Positions 1-7,378 are shown, counted from the first letter of the stretch. The stretch: DNA of 10,031 bases from an uncultured Pedobacter sp. (GCA_946478755.1 CAMLDJ010000196.1:1-10031), one strand, 5' to 3'. Made by a program: numbers and translations. The notes: generated by a model from the letters alone, not told the origin.

Positions 1-1349
1 TCGGTTGATTTCAAATAGTTCAGGTCCAGCCCGATCGCAGATCTCAGTGTCAGTCCTTCAATGGGTTTATAATCCAAAGCAAAGTTACCTTGTATCCGAT
101 TCTGTCGCGCGGTATTGTCAACTTTCTCCAGACTAACCAGTGGATTAGAGACGTTGCCAAAAACTGAAGTATTACCATAAAGATTACCCACTTTTGAAGC
201 AATAATAGGTGCTGCGCGGTAAGCATTGGTAAAAGCATCCAGTTGTGCACCTTTCGCTTTGCCATTGGTATAGGAAATCATATTGCTGAACTTTAGTTTC
301 TTTGTAAGCGTATATTCATTATTTACCCTTAGCGTAAACCGGTTGTATTTATTCCCTACCTGGATTCCCTCATCTGTCAACAGGCCAGCACTTAAAAAAT
401 AAGTGACTTTTTCGCTACCTCCGGACAGAGAAAGGTTCTGCGAACTCATGAGCCCCCTTTGAAGTATGGCGTCGTACCAATCGGTATTTGCGCCAGTGAG
501 CATAGATGGGGTGACCAGGTCACTACCACTTCCATAATATTTATTAGCTTCATTTAGATATCCCGTATACTGATTGGCACCGGCCATGTCAACGAGGTTG
601 GCGGCTTCCCGGAAACCTATATTGGCATCATAAGTAAGGACATTTTCTCCGGATTTTCCCTTTTTGGTCGTAATGAGAATTACACCATTTGCCGCACGCA
701 TGCCATAAATGGCTGCAGCAGAAGCGTCTTTCAATACATCTACGCTAACGATATCAGCGTTATTGATGTTTTTGATATCGTCTGTAAACACCCCGTCCAC
801 AACGTACAGGGGATTAGCGCCACCAAGTAATGTTCCCGTACCCCTTAGTCTGACCGTAGGGGTGGTATTGGGTTCGCCAGAGCTAATGATCTGTACGCCG
901 GCAATCTTTCCCTGAAGTGCCTGGGTTGGCGTTTGCACGGGTTGCCTGGTTAGATCCTCACCCTTAACCTGAGCGATTGAGCCTGTAAGGTCTCTTTTTC
1001 TCTGAGTACCATAACCTACGACCACCACCTGCTCCAGTTCCTGTGAAGTGGAAGACAGGGAAATATTAAGCGTCGTCTGGTTATTTAACGGTACTTCACG
1101 GGCAGAATAGCCCAGATAAGTAAAAACAAGTGTTGCATTTGCAGGGGCGCTAAGGGCGTACCTTCCCGAAGCATCTGTGGTTGTTCCTGTTTTTGTTCCT
1201 TTTACCAGTACGCTTACCCCCGGGAGTGGTAATTTATCTGCTGCGTCAGTCACCACACCATTCACAGTGACATCCTGTGCCAATGCTATGGTGCTGAAAA
1301 ATAAACAGAGAAAAGTTAAAACAGAAAGTTTAGTAAAGCTTCTTTTCAT
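1..1349 (-). CDS. SusC/RagA-family TonB-dependent outer-membrane receptor, N-terminal part (3' end outside the window)
   Basis: Outer-membrane receptor of the SusC/RagA type, which imports oligomers such as glycans or peptides with a SusD lipoprotein lid, powered by TonB. The 449 complete codons visible start with MKRSFTKLSVLTFLCLFF, a signal peptide ending near ALAQ (residue 25). Residues about 27-105 form a carboxypeptidase-regulatory-like domain (GVVTDAADKLPLPGVSVLVK). The segment LEQVVVVGYGTQRKRDLTGS (about 106-124) leads into the plug. LQGKIAGVQI (about 145-154) and DVLKDASAAAIYGMRAANGV (about 204-223) are the usual SusC signatures; the second has Met where Ala is common. The beta-barrel starts after about residue 240 and is cut by the window edge. 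There is no STN domain before the plug, so FecR/anti-sigma control is unlikely. The regulator gene lies 264 bp upstream in the same direction. The substrate cannot be told from this part. Confidence 0.95.
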   Translation of the reverse strand, partial: MKRSFTKLSVLTFLCLFFSTIALAQDVTVNGVVTDAADKLPLPGVSVLVKGTKTGTTTDASGRYALSAPANATLVFTYLGYSAREVPLNNQTTLNISLSSTSQELEQVVVVGYGTQRKRDLTGSIAQVKGEDLTRQPVQTPTQALQGKIAGVQIISSGEPNTTPTVRLRGTGTLLGGANPLYVVDGVFTDDIKNINNADIVSVDVLKDASAAAIYGMRAANGVILITTKKGKSGENVLTYDANIGFREAANLVDMAGANQYTGYLNEANKYYGSGSDLVTPSMLTGANTDWYDAILQRGLMSSQNLSLSGGSEKVTYFLSAGLLTDEGIQVGNKYNRFTLRVNNEYTLTKKLKFSNMISYTNGKAKGAQLDAFTNAYRAAPIIASKVGNLYGNTSVFGNVSNPLVSLEKVDNTARQNRIQGNFALDYKPIEGLTLRSAIGLDLNYLKST

Positions 1350-1438
1350 GTTGTTTGCTATTTGGTTAGTAAAAATGTTGTCTAAATTTCCACTACTATT
1401 GCCGCTAATACAAGAAAATCACCTCTACATTAATACAT

Positions 1439-1465
1439 CAAAGCATAGATATAGGTGATCTCAAA
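1439..1465 (-). promoter_or_regulatory. Weak candidate promoter for the SusC-type gene
   Basis: On the minus strand TATGCTTTG (plus 1439-1447) resembles the Bacteroidota -7 element TAnnTTTG but has one extra base between TA and TTTG. A TTTG (plus 1462-1465) lies 14 bp upstream, closer than the usual 17-23 bp. It would give a leader of about 85 nt. No exact TAnnTTTG occurs in the 264-bp gap, which would fit a promoter needing an activator such as the regulator upstream. Confidence 0.25.
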
Positions 1466-1482
1466 ATGTTGACTTTCATGGT

Positions 1483-1497
1483 GTAAGCGTATAAAAA
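1483..1497. repeat. 15-bp word shared with positions 5761-5775
   Basis: GTAAGCGTATAAAAA occurs here and again, exactly and in the same orientation, at 5761-5775. Both copies are intergenic and both lie upstream of minus-strand genes (susC-type here, trhO there), where they read TTTTTATACGCTTAC. A regulator site is possible; chance is not excluded. Confidence 0.4.
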
Positions 1498-1613
1498 CTG
1501 TGTTCAGGACATCTCAGTGAAATCTATGTCTCTACAACAATCCAGAAAAATTATAGTTTGAGAATTTGGTTTTGAGCTTACGATGAGAGGTAATGATGTA
1601 GTCTTGAGCAAGT

Positions 1614-4505
1614 CTACAATTCCATCAGGAACTCGACAAGGTTCTTGTCATGAGGCACGTTGAGCTTTTTCCTAAGCCGGTATCGACGAATTTCTACACC
1701 CCTTAAGGAGATATTGAGTAATGATGCCATCTCTTTGCTGCTCATATTCATGCGCAGGTAGGCACATAGCTTTAGATCATTAGGCACCAGATCGGGATGG
1801 TTTATTTTCAATTTCTTGAAGAAACTCTCATGTGCTTCATTAAAGCTGCTTTCAAACAGGTTCCAGTCGCGCTCGTCGTTCATGCCCTCATCAATGACCT
1901 TCTGGATTCTTTTTAACTGTTCCTCCGCAAGAGGTTTGCCATTGGCATCTTTGATCTTCAGCATTTCCTGACTGATCTTCTGCAACAATTCATTTTTATA
2001 AACCAGGCTCATTGCAGAATTGGCCAGTTCCCTGCTTTTTCCGGCCAGTTCTGCCTGAAGTTTTTCAGTCTGCAGTTTAATAATCTGTTTTTCTGTTGCC
2101 TCAGCCTCCTTTTTCAGGAATGCTTCCTTTTCAGCCTGGAGCTTCTTGGTAATCTCCCGCTGATCCTTCCATAACTTTTTTTCGTAAAGTTTCTTGCCAA
2201 CCAACAGCAAGATGATAAAGAGGAGGGCATAACATACAAATGCCAGGGTACTCGCGTAAAAAGGCGGGAGCACTGTAAATTCAAAGACTGTGGTCTTGCT
2301 TAAGTTCTGGTCGTTTATTTTTGCACGTACCAGAAATCTATAATTTCCACCTCCCAGGTTGGTAAAATCTTTCTGAGAAGCAGGGCTCCAGTCAGACCAT
2401 TTTTTGGAATAACCTTCCAGAAAATACTGAAATTTAATCTTGGCCTGCCGGTAATAGGGAAGGGCATAAGAGATACGGATATTGTTCCGGCTAAAGGGGA
2501 TGGCTATTGCAGATTCACTATTGCCAACTTCACTTATCGTAAGATAGGTGTCTGTGATGTCTTCTACTTTCCTGATCAATACTGATGGTAAGTTGATCTT
2601 CTTGCTGCCATTGGGTTCCATCGCATTAAAGATGACGAAGCCCTCGTCCACACTGATCAGGTAAATCTGATCGCTGATCTTACTGATGTTCTCATAATAT
2701 TGGACCATCCGGCCATCCAATGCGCTGAACTGGTTGGAGTCTATTCCAATCCTGCCCGGCTGTTCAAAATTAACGAGCGCCATCTTTCCATGGTTAATAA
2801 ACCAGTATCTTTTGTTCCCGGCACTGATGATCTTATTTGAATTGGCAAAGGAACCTATTGCATGATTCAGGACTTCATACCCCGTAAACTGGTTGCTGAT
2901 TTCATCGAAAGTTAAAAAGCCCTTATCGGAGGAGTAAAGTAACCTGTTTTCCAATGTAAAAAGATTGACATTGTAGTTGCTCGGTAAACCATTCCGTTCA
3001 TCATAATATTTAATAGCGGTTGCCTTTTTGAAATCAGGGCTGAGGCTGAGTTTATACAGTCCTCTGTAAGCATGACTTACCCAAAGATCTCCCCTGGAAT
3101 CTTTTTCCACATATCTGGAAGGCGCTGTAAAATCCTCAATTTTATGAAAATATGTCCATAGCCCGGCGGCATTTTTCTTATAAAGTACAAGTCCGTTATA
3201 GGTGCCCTGAATAAGGTAGTCCTCATTTAATTTTTTTATGGTCCAGCCACCGCTTATACCGGATATCTTTTCTATTTTATTGTCATTTACCCTAAACGTA
3301 CCATCATTATGACCGCATAGCAATTGTCCGTCAATTAAACTCAGGTCCCAGACCTGCCCCTGTGTATTTGGGATCAGCTTAAAATTGAAGGTCCTGAAAG
3401 GCTGCCCGTTTTCTGTTGTCCAGGGACTGGAGAACAGGCCCTGATTGGTTCCAAGGTATATTTTGTTTTTGTAAATTAAACTGGAGTAAACCGTCCCGAA
3501 TAAGCCTGTTTTATCGAAATAGAAATAAAGAGGGGAATTGAGCTCTATCCGGTCGATCCCATTATCCAGTCCCGCCCATAAGTTCTGTTCCTTATCGGCA
3601 TAAATACTTAATACAGTATTGTTTTGCAGACCGCTGGATTTGCTGATTTGCTGGATGATATGGCCTTCCTCATCGATGATGATCAACCCATTTAAAATGG
3701 TGCCATAAGCATAATACCTGCCCAATACCTGAGCCCCGTTGTTGAGTTGGTAAGTCCGCAGGAAAGTGTTGGCTGGAGTTTTGAAGGGGATATATCGATG
3801 ACCGTCATACAAGAACAGACCTGCTTTACTGGTTCCAATAAGCAATTTTCCGGCTTTATAGGGTAATATAGAAAGCACCCCTTCTGGTAAGGCCGGACCA
3901 TCATTGTTTAATGGGGTTAAATGACTTCCTTTTAATTCAAATAGTCCCCTGCCCAGTTCCTCAACGATGAAACGTTTATCTACATGGTGCAAAAACAGGA
4001 AGGAGCCCGCACCTTTAACTACACGGATTTTATTGTCCTCGTAAACGTAGATCGTGGTGAACGACTGAAAGATGATTTTTTTACCATCAACGTAGATTTT
4101 CCAGATCTCGTCGGTCATTTGATATGGTTTAGGAATAAGCTGGATCAATGAATGATACTTTAAGCGCTTTTCCGTTACCTTCCAATATCCAAATTCACCA
4201 AAGCTACCTGTATAAACTGTTCCTTGCGTATCCGTAGCGACTGACCGCACAATCTGGCGGTTTGGCATTTGGTATTGCTGCCAGTATTTGCCGTCATAAC
4301 TCAGCAGACCCTGGGCATTTCCAAAATACATAATACCCTGTTTATCTTTTGCGACAGACCAGTTCTGGTTGCCAGACAGATAAACAGATTTAGGATAATT
4401 TTGTATGTAAGGAACCCCGATGCCTTTAATTTTATCGGCGAATGCATAGAAAGGCAATAAAAGCGCAAAATAAAATATGCAGCAATTCAGGTACCTGTTG
4501 TTCAT
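1614..4505 (-). CDS. Membrane-spanning one-component regulator: periplasmic beta-propeller, triple-tyrosine domain, LuxR-type HTH
   Basis: A 963-residue regulator that should detect a ligand in the periplasm and bind DNA from the inner membrane. It starts with a signal sequence (MNNRYLNCCIFYFALLLPFY). Residues about 30-660 look like two-component-regulator propeller blades: repeated units such as NLWAGLDNGIDRIEL, KLLIGTSKAGLFLYDG and DLWVSHAYRGLYKL. A Y_Y_Y (triple-tyrosine) domain follows at about 681-746 (FQYFLEGYSKKWSDW, NYRFLVRAK). One transmembrane helix lies at about 750-771, then a Lys/Glu-rich coiled coil to about 860, then a C-terminal HTH at about 911-963 (SKEMASLLNIS, recognition helix about 935-948). 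There is no histidine kinase, ATPase or receiver domain, so it is not a hybrid two-component sensor and likely works without phosphotransfer. The ATG is 15 bp after the trhO stop, suggesting cotranscription. The SusC-type gene downstream is the probable target (inference). Known as a family; the ligand is unknown. Confidence 0.92.
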   Translation of the reverse strand: MNNRYLNCCIFYFALLLPFYAFADKIKGIGVPYIQNYPKSVYLSGNQNWSVAKDKQGIMYFGNAQGLLSYDGKYWQQYQMPNRQIVRSVATDTQGTVYTGSFGEFGYWKVTEKRLKYHSLIQLIPKPYQMTDEIWKIYVDGKKIIFQSFTTIYVYEDNKIRVVKGAGSFLFLHHVDKRFIVEELGRGLFELKGSHLTPLNNDGPALPEGVLSILPYKAGKLLIGTSKAGLFLYDGHRYIPFKTPANTFLRTYQLNNGAQVLGRYYAYGTILNGLIIIDEEGHIIQQISKSSGLQNNTVLSIYADKEQNLWAGLDNGIDRIELNSPLYFYFDKTGLFGTVYSSLIYKNKIYLGTNQGLFSSPWTTENGQPFRTFNFKLIPNTQGQVWDLSLIDGQLLCGHNDGTFRVNDNKIEKISGISGGWTIKKLNEDYLIQGTYNGLVLYKKNAAGLWTYFHKIEDFTAPSRYVEKDSRGDLWVSHAYRGLYKLSLSPDFKKATAIKYYDERNGLPSNYNVNLFTLENRLLYSSDKGFLTFDEISNQFTGYEVLNHAIGSFANSNKIISAGNKRYWFINHGKMALVNFEQPGRIGIDSNQFSALDGRMVQYYENISKISDQIYLISVDEGFVIFNAMEPNGSKKINLPSVLIRKVEDITDTYLTISEVGNSESAIAIPFSRNNIRISYALPYYRQAKIKFQYFLEGYSKKWSDWSPASQKDFTNLGGGNYRFLVRAKINDQNLSKTTVFEFTVLPPFYASTLAFVCYALLFIILLLVGKKLYEKKLWKDQREITKKLQAEKEAFLKKEAEATEKQIIKLQTEKLQAELAGKSRELANSAMSLVYKNELLQKISQEMLKIKDANGKPLAEEQLKRIQKVIDEGMNDERDWNLFESSFNEAHESFFKKLKINHPDLVPNDLKLCAYLRMNMSSKEMASLLNISLRGVEIRRYRLRKKLNVPHDKNLVEFLMEL

Positions 4506-4520
4506 GAAAAGCTAAGGTAG

Positions 4521-5459
4521 TTATTTTGTGGCCACGTTTACTGGCTGAGGTACTTTTACATAATAACCGGTTCCGTCATATTTCCGTTTACGGGGATTAG
4601 TGGTACAAGCTACCGAGCAGCAGCCTTGTAGTTCATTGCCACAGTCGTCGCACTGGGTAATATGCTCATTGCATTCCGGGTTAGCACAATTGATCATTTT
4701 AGGGCTTACCTTACCGCAGTTATAGCATTTCGATACGATGCTTGGATTTACAGCGTTGACATCAACAGCAATACGGTTATCGAACACATAACATTTGCCT
4801 TCAAAGTCTTTTCCTCCGGCCTCTTTTCCATATTTAATGATTCCGCCATGCAGCTGGTATACATCGTTAAATCCGTGATGTAGCAGCAGTGCGGAGGCCT
4901 TTTCGCATTTGATACCTCCAGTACAATAAGTTAACACCTTTTTGTCCTTATATTTTGCCAGTTCATTTATTTTTTCCGGAAAATCCCTGAAGTTCTCAAT
5001 GTCAAGTGTAACCGCATTCTTAAAGCGGCCAAGATTGTGTTCGTAATTTGACCGTACATCGAGGATCACCACATCCTCCTGATCGATCATTTTTTGAAAC
5101 TCCTCAGGCTCGAGGTGTTTGCCCGTTCTTTTGTTTGGGTCGATGATGTTTGGATCTCTTAATCCTGAATGGACAATCTCTGACTTATACCGGCAATGCA
5201 TTTTAATGAAGGATGGTGCTTCTACGTCGTCGATTTTAAAATCGGTTTTTGCAAAGCGCTCATCGGCTTTGATAGCAGTCATATAAGCTTCGCAAGCCTC
5301 TTTTGTGCCTGAAACGGTGCCATTTAAGCCTTCATGGGCAACAATGATCCGGCCTACAAGGCCAAGAGATTTACAGAATTTAAGGTGGTCGTCGGCAAAC
5401 TGTTCTGCCTCTGAAATGTGACTATAGCAATAGTAAAGTAAGGTCTGGAATTTTTTCAT
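4521..5459 (-). CDS. trhO: tRNA uridine(34) hydroxylase TrhO (rhodanese-domain, YceA/UPF0176 family)
   Basis: Oxygen-dependent enzyme that hydroxylates uridine 34 in the anticodon of certain tRNAs to 5-hydroxyuridine, the first step toward cmo5U/mo5U-type wobble modifications; cytoplasmic. The 312 residues match the family: an N-terminal UPF0176 domain (about 1-95, with VAHEGLNGTVSG at 40-51), a rhodanese domain (about 115-215) with the active-site loop CTGGIKCEK (Cys179, Cys185; many homologues have Arg where Lys184 stands), and a C-terminal Cys-rich domain with nine Cys between 245 and 285 (CYNC, C258, C263, CDDC, CC, C285), probably metal-binding. MKKFQTLLYYCYSH is the normal family start. 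The regulator gene begins 15 bp downstream. Upstream lie twin hairpins that may be in its mRNA leader. Confidence 0.95.
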   Translation of the reverse strand: MKKFQTLLYYCYSHISEAEQFADDHLKFCKSLGLVGRIIVAHEGLNGTVSGTKEACEAYMTAIKADERFAKTDFKIDDVEAPSFIKMHCRYKSEIVHSGLRDPNIIDPNKRTGKHLEPEEFQKMIDQEDVVILDVRSNYEHNLGRFKNAVTLDIENFRDFPEKINELAKYKDKKVLTYCTGGIKCEKASALLLHHGFNDVYQLHGGIIKYGKEAGGKDFEGKCYVFDNRIAVDVNAVNPSIVSKCYNCGKVSPKMINCANPECNEHITQCDDCGNELQGCCSVACTTNPRKRKYDGTGYYVKVPQPVNVATK

Positions 5460-5505
5460 ATTTCATTGATACCGATGCAAACGGCGTTTAATGGGTTTAA
5501 AGTTG

Positions 5506-5536
5506 CAAAAGTGCAAAAAAAACCGTTCTCCTCCAA
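5506..5536 (-). promoter_or_regulatory. Candidate proximal promoter for trhO
   Basis: On the minus strand CACTTTTG (plus 5506-5513) differs from TAnnTTTG by one base, and a TTG (plus 5534-5536), lying inside the left arm of hairpin copy A, is 20 bp upstream, a normal spacing. The leader would be about 40 nt and would avoid both hairpins. It competes with the distal candidate at 5732-5739. Confidence 0.3.
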
Positions 5537-5606
5537 GACTGGCATCTCTTAGGCTCCTGAAAAGGAGCAAAGAGCGCCTAGGTCTTATCGGAGAAGGTAT
5601 TTTTTG
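5515..5606. repeat. 92-bp palindromic repeat, copy A (long hairpin with A/T-run ends)
   Basis: An imperfect palindrome that starts with eight A and ends in six T then G. Paired arms: ACC/GGT, TTCTCC/GGAGAA (5526-5531 with 5590-5595), AAGAC/GTCTT (5535-5539 with 5582-5586), GGC/GCC, CTCTT/AAGAG, and GCTCC/GGAGC (5553-5557 with 5564-5568) around the loop TGAAAA. It matches copy B at 90 of 92 positions. A GC-containing stem followed by a T-run on either strand looks like a bidirectional terminator, or like a REP/MITE-type mobile palindrome. Open frames across it exist on both strands only because the repeat lacks stops; they are not taken as genes. Confidence 0.9.
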
Positions 5607-5625
5607 TTTCAGGCAGGGAGCAGAC

Positions 5626-5717
5626 AAAAAAAACCGTTCTCCTCCAAGACTGGCATCGCTTAGGCTCCTGAAAAGGAGCAAAGAGCGTCTAGGTCTTATC
5701 GGAGAAGGTATTTTTTG
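5626..5717. repeat. 92-bp palindromic repeat, copy B
   Basis: Direct repeat of copy A at a period of 111 bp, with a 19-bp spacer (5607-5625). The two differences are T5547 to G5658 in the left arm and C5577 to T5688 in the right arm. The first breaks a pair of the CTCTT/AAGAG stem but allows the shifted pairing CGCT (5657-5660) with AGCG (5684-5687); the second turns a G-C pair into G-T. Copy B should therefore still fold. The near-identity points to recent duplication or to selection on both copies. Confidence 0.9.
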
Positions 5718-5731
5718 ATTTAAACGAGAGA

Positions 5732-5739
5732 CAAAGATA
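5732..5739 (-). promoter_or_regulatory. Candidate distal trhO promoter, -7 element
   Basis: The minus strand reads TATCTTTG, an exact match to the Bacteroidota -7 consensus TAnnTTTG. No TTG or TTTG lies 17-23 bp upstream; the shared 15-bp word at 5761-5775 begins 21 bp upstream instead. Transcription from here would start near 5725 and carry both 92-nt hairpins in a leader of about 265 nt before the trhO ATG. Confidence 0.4.
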
Positions 5740-5921
5740 GGCAGGAGGTATTTTACTTGGGTAAGCGTATAAAAATGCAGCTTTAACGCACGGATGGGGG
5801 AGGGGCATGGATTGTAACAAATTGAGTATTTTTAGGCTAAGTATGGTGATTTATTCCCCTTTTAGGGGGTATATTGAGATGGTCTTGGGGATAGGCCGCT
5901 TAATTTGTGTTGGATAATTAC
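5740..5921. other. Remainder of the divergent intergenic region
   Basis: The gap between trhO and the peptidase gene runs from 5460 to 5974. Apart from the repeats and promoter candidates listed, this part holds a small CCCC-TTTTA-GGGG hairpin (5856-5868) and a G-rich patch near 5795-5810. No convincing gene was seen on either strand; the one open frame on the minus strand (5851-6138) overlaps the peptidase start and has no family features. Confidence 0.5.
5761..5775. repeat. 15-bp word shared with positions 1483-1497
   Basis: GTAAGCGTATAAAAA, the second exact copy, lies in the divergent region upstream of trhO. Read on the minus strand it ends 21 bp before the distal -7 candidate, about where a -33 element would be. 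Confidence 0.4.
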
Positions 5922-5929
5922 TAAGTTTG
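5922..5929 (+). promoter_or_regulatory. -7 promoter element of the C1-peptidase gene
   Basis: TAAGTTTG matches TAnnTTTG exactly and is 45 bp before the chosen ATG at 5975. A TTTG at 5904-5907 lies 14 bp upstream, shorter than the usual 17-23 bp. The element overlaps the upstream in-frame ATG at 5927, which argues against that start. Confidence 0.5.
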
Positions 5930-5974
5930 TATTTGGGAATCAACAAAATTCTACTAACTAACTTTAAATATAAA

Positions 5975-7162
5975 ATGACTACAATTTCAATGAAACCGCT
6001 GTGGTTGGCTGCGGGCCTGATGTTTGGCACCACTATTGGTTTTGCACAGGACAACCTCGTTAATTCATTAAAGAACAACCAAAGTGCAAATAGCGCCAAT
6101 AGCTTTACCTTCACTCCCGTGATCAATGCTGAAGCCACTTCAGTAAAAAATCAAAAATCATCGGGAACCTGCTGGAGCTATAGCACGAATTCATTCTTGG
6201 AGTCGGAAATGATCCGCATGGGGAAAAAACCAGTTGACCTTGCTGATCTATTTACGGCCCGGAATGCGTATATTGAAAAAGGGATTAATTATGTGCGTAT
6301 GCATGGTGCGCTAACCTTAGGGGATGGTGGCGCTTGTCATGATGTGACCAATATGTTTGCTAAATATGGTGCTTTACCGCAGGAGGCCTATAACGGTAAC
6401 GATTATGGAAGTCCGGGTTCATCTCAAAGAATGAACAAATTAACGGAAGCTATTCTGAAAAAAGCTATCGATGGTAAGTTTGATCCAAGCTGGAAAGCAA
6501 GATATATTGCAACAATTGATTCTTGCATGGGTGCTGTGCCAGAGAAATTTACTTATGAGGGAAAGGAATATACACCTAAAACCTTTGCTAAAGAGGTTGT
6601 AGGTATTAATCCTGCTGACTATGTGGAATTGTCTTCTTTTACAACCAGCCCTTATTATGAGAAAGCCGTATTGATGGTGCCGGATAACTGGTCATTCGAT
6701 CAGGTTTATAATGTACAGATGGACGACATCACGACCATTATTGATCATGCATTGAAAAAAGGATTTACTGTGGCATGGGCTACAGACGTTAGTGAAAAAG
6801 GCTTTAGCTGGAAAAATGGTGTGGCATATGTGCCTGCGAAAGATTTTGAAAGCATGAGCTCAGAAGAGAAAAAAGCCATGTTTAACGGCCCTAAACCAGA
6901 AAAGGAAATTACTGTAGAACTGCGTCAGGCGGCTTTCGATGATTATGAAACTACTGATGACCATGGTATGCAGATCACCGGTATGGCTAAAGATCAGGCT
7001 GGCAAAGAGTACTACATCGTTAAAAACTCATGGGGTGCTACTAACGATTATAAAGGATATTTGTATGTAACGAAGAATTTTGTGAAATATAAAACTACTG
7101 CATTTTTGCTGCATAAGAACGGAATTCCTTCTGATTTGCGTAAGAAGATGGCGATTAAATAA
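5975..7162 (+). CDS. Secreted C1-family cysteine peptidase, aminopeptidase C/bleomycin hydrolase-like
   Basis: Papain-fold peptidase of 395 residues. It has a signal peptide (KPLWLAAGLMFGTTIGFAQ, cleavage near residue 25), so it should act in the periplasm or outside, unlike the classic cytoplasmic bleomycin hydrolases. Catalytic parts in order: Gln60 and Cys66 in VKNQKSSGTCWSYSTNSFLE, His330 in TTDDHGMQITG, and Asn351 in YIVKNSWG. The wide Cys-His spacing (about 264 residues) and the insert between them fit the bleomycin-hydrolase/PepC branch rather than plain papain. There is no pro-domain between the signal peptide and the core. An in-frame ATG at 5927 would add 16 residues ahead of the signal peptide but sits in the promoter, so 5975 is preferred; the ATG at 5990 (MKPLW) is also possible. 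It is a single-gene unit with its own promoter and terminator. Aminopeptidase activity is inferred from the family. Confidence 0.9.
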   Translation: MTTISMKPLWLAAGLMFGTTIGFAQDNLVNSLKNNQSANSANSFTFTPVINAEATSVKNQKSSGTCWSYSTNSFLESEMIRMGKKPVDLADLFTARNAYIEKGINYVRMHGALTLGDGGACHDVTNMFAKYGALPQEAYNGNDYGSPGSSQRMNKLTEAILKKAIDGKFDPSWKARYIATIDSCMGAVPEKFTYEGKEYTPKTFAKEVVGINPADYVELSSFTTSPYYEKAVLMVPDNWSFDQVYNVQMDDITTIIDHALKKGFTVAWATDVSEKGFSWKNGVAYVPAKDFESMSSEEKKAMFNGPKPEKEITVELRQAAFDDYETTDDHGMQITGMAKDQAGKEYYIVKNSWGATNDYKGYLYVTKNFVKYKTTAFLLHKNGIPSDLRKKMAIK

Positions 7163-7184
7163 ACCTGCTCTGGCAGGATGAAAG

Positions 7185-7222
7185 AGGTTGTATCATTGAT
7201 AAGATGATCAACCTTTTTTTTT
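7185..7222 (+). terminator. Rho-independent terminator of the peptidase gene
   Basis: AGGTTG (7185-7190) pairs with CAACCT (7209-7214) and ATCAT (7192-7196) with ATGAT (7204-7208), with one bulged T and a 7-nt loop, followed directly by a run of T to 7222. It begins 22 bp after the stop codon. Confidence 0.9.
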
Positions 7223-7378
7223 GCCAAATTATTTTAACAGACACAGAACGATTGCTTGATGAAGCCAGCTTGGCCGCACTCGTATCGCCTTAGGTCTGGG
7301 ACTGCATACAGAAGGACTTAAATAGTAAATAAGCCATAAGATCAGCATATGTAAACTAGGTAATAACTATATAAATGA
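7223..7378. other. Convergent intergenic stretch, no gene seen
   Basis: Part of the 344-bp gap between the peptidase stop and the DUF5686 gene stop. Positions about 7260-7325 are more GC-rich than their surroundings and carry short open stretches in more than one frame, but none has a family signature or more than about 20 codons. Confidence 0.4.

Noticed and set aside
1177..1458. Plus-strand open frame of 93 codons over the susC start
   Set aside because: It is antisense to the signal peptide and regulatory-like domain of the SusC-type gene and has no protein-family features.
1508..1530. Inverted repeat GACAT/ATGTC upstream of the SusC-type gene as an operator
   Set aside because: Five-base arms 13 bp apart are expected by chance, and nothing else marks the site.
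5463..5718. Open frames on both strands across the twin repeats, encoding a repeated peptide (NRSPPRLASLRLLKRSKERL on the plus strand)
   Set aside because: The peptide repeat simply mirrors the DNA repeat, it is open on both strands, and the palindrome explains the sequence better than coding does.
5856..5868. CCCC-TTTTA-GGGG hairpin as a terminator or riboswitch part
   Set aside because: Only four pairs, no T-run after it, and no larger conserved structure was recognisable around it.
5927..5974. Upstream ATG extending the peptidase by 16 residues
   Set aside because: It lies within the TAAGTTTG promoter element and would put a polar stretch ahead of a normal signal peptide.
7260..7325. GC-richer stretch that could be the tail of a decayed gene
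   Set aside because: Short open stretches exist in several frames but none is longer than about 20 codons or resembles a known family.
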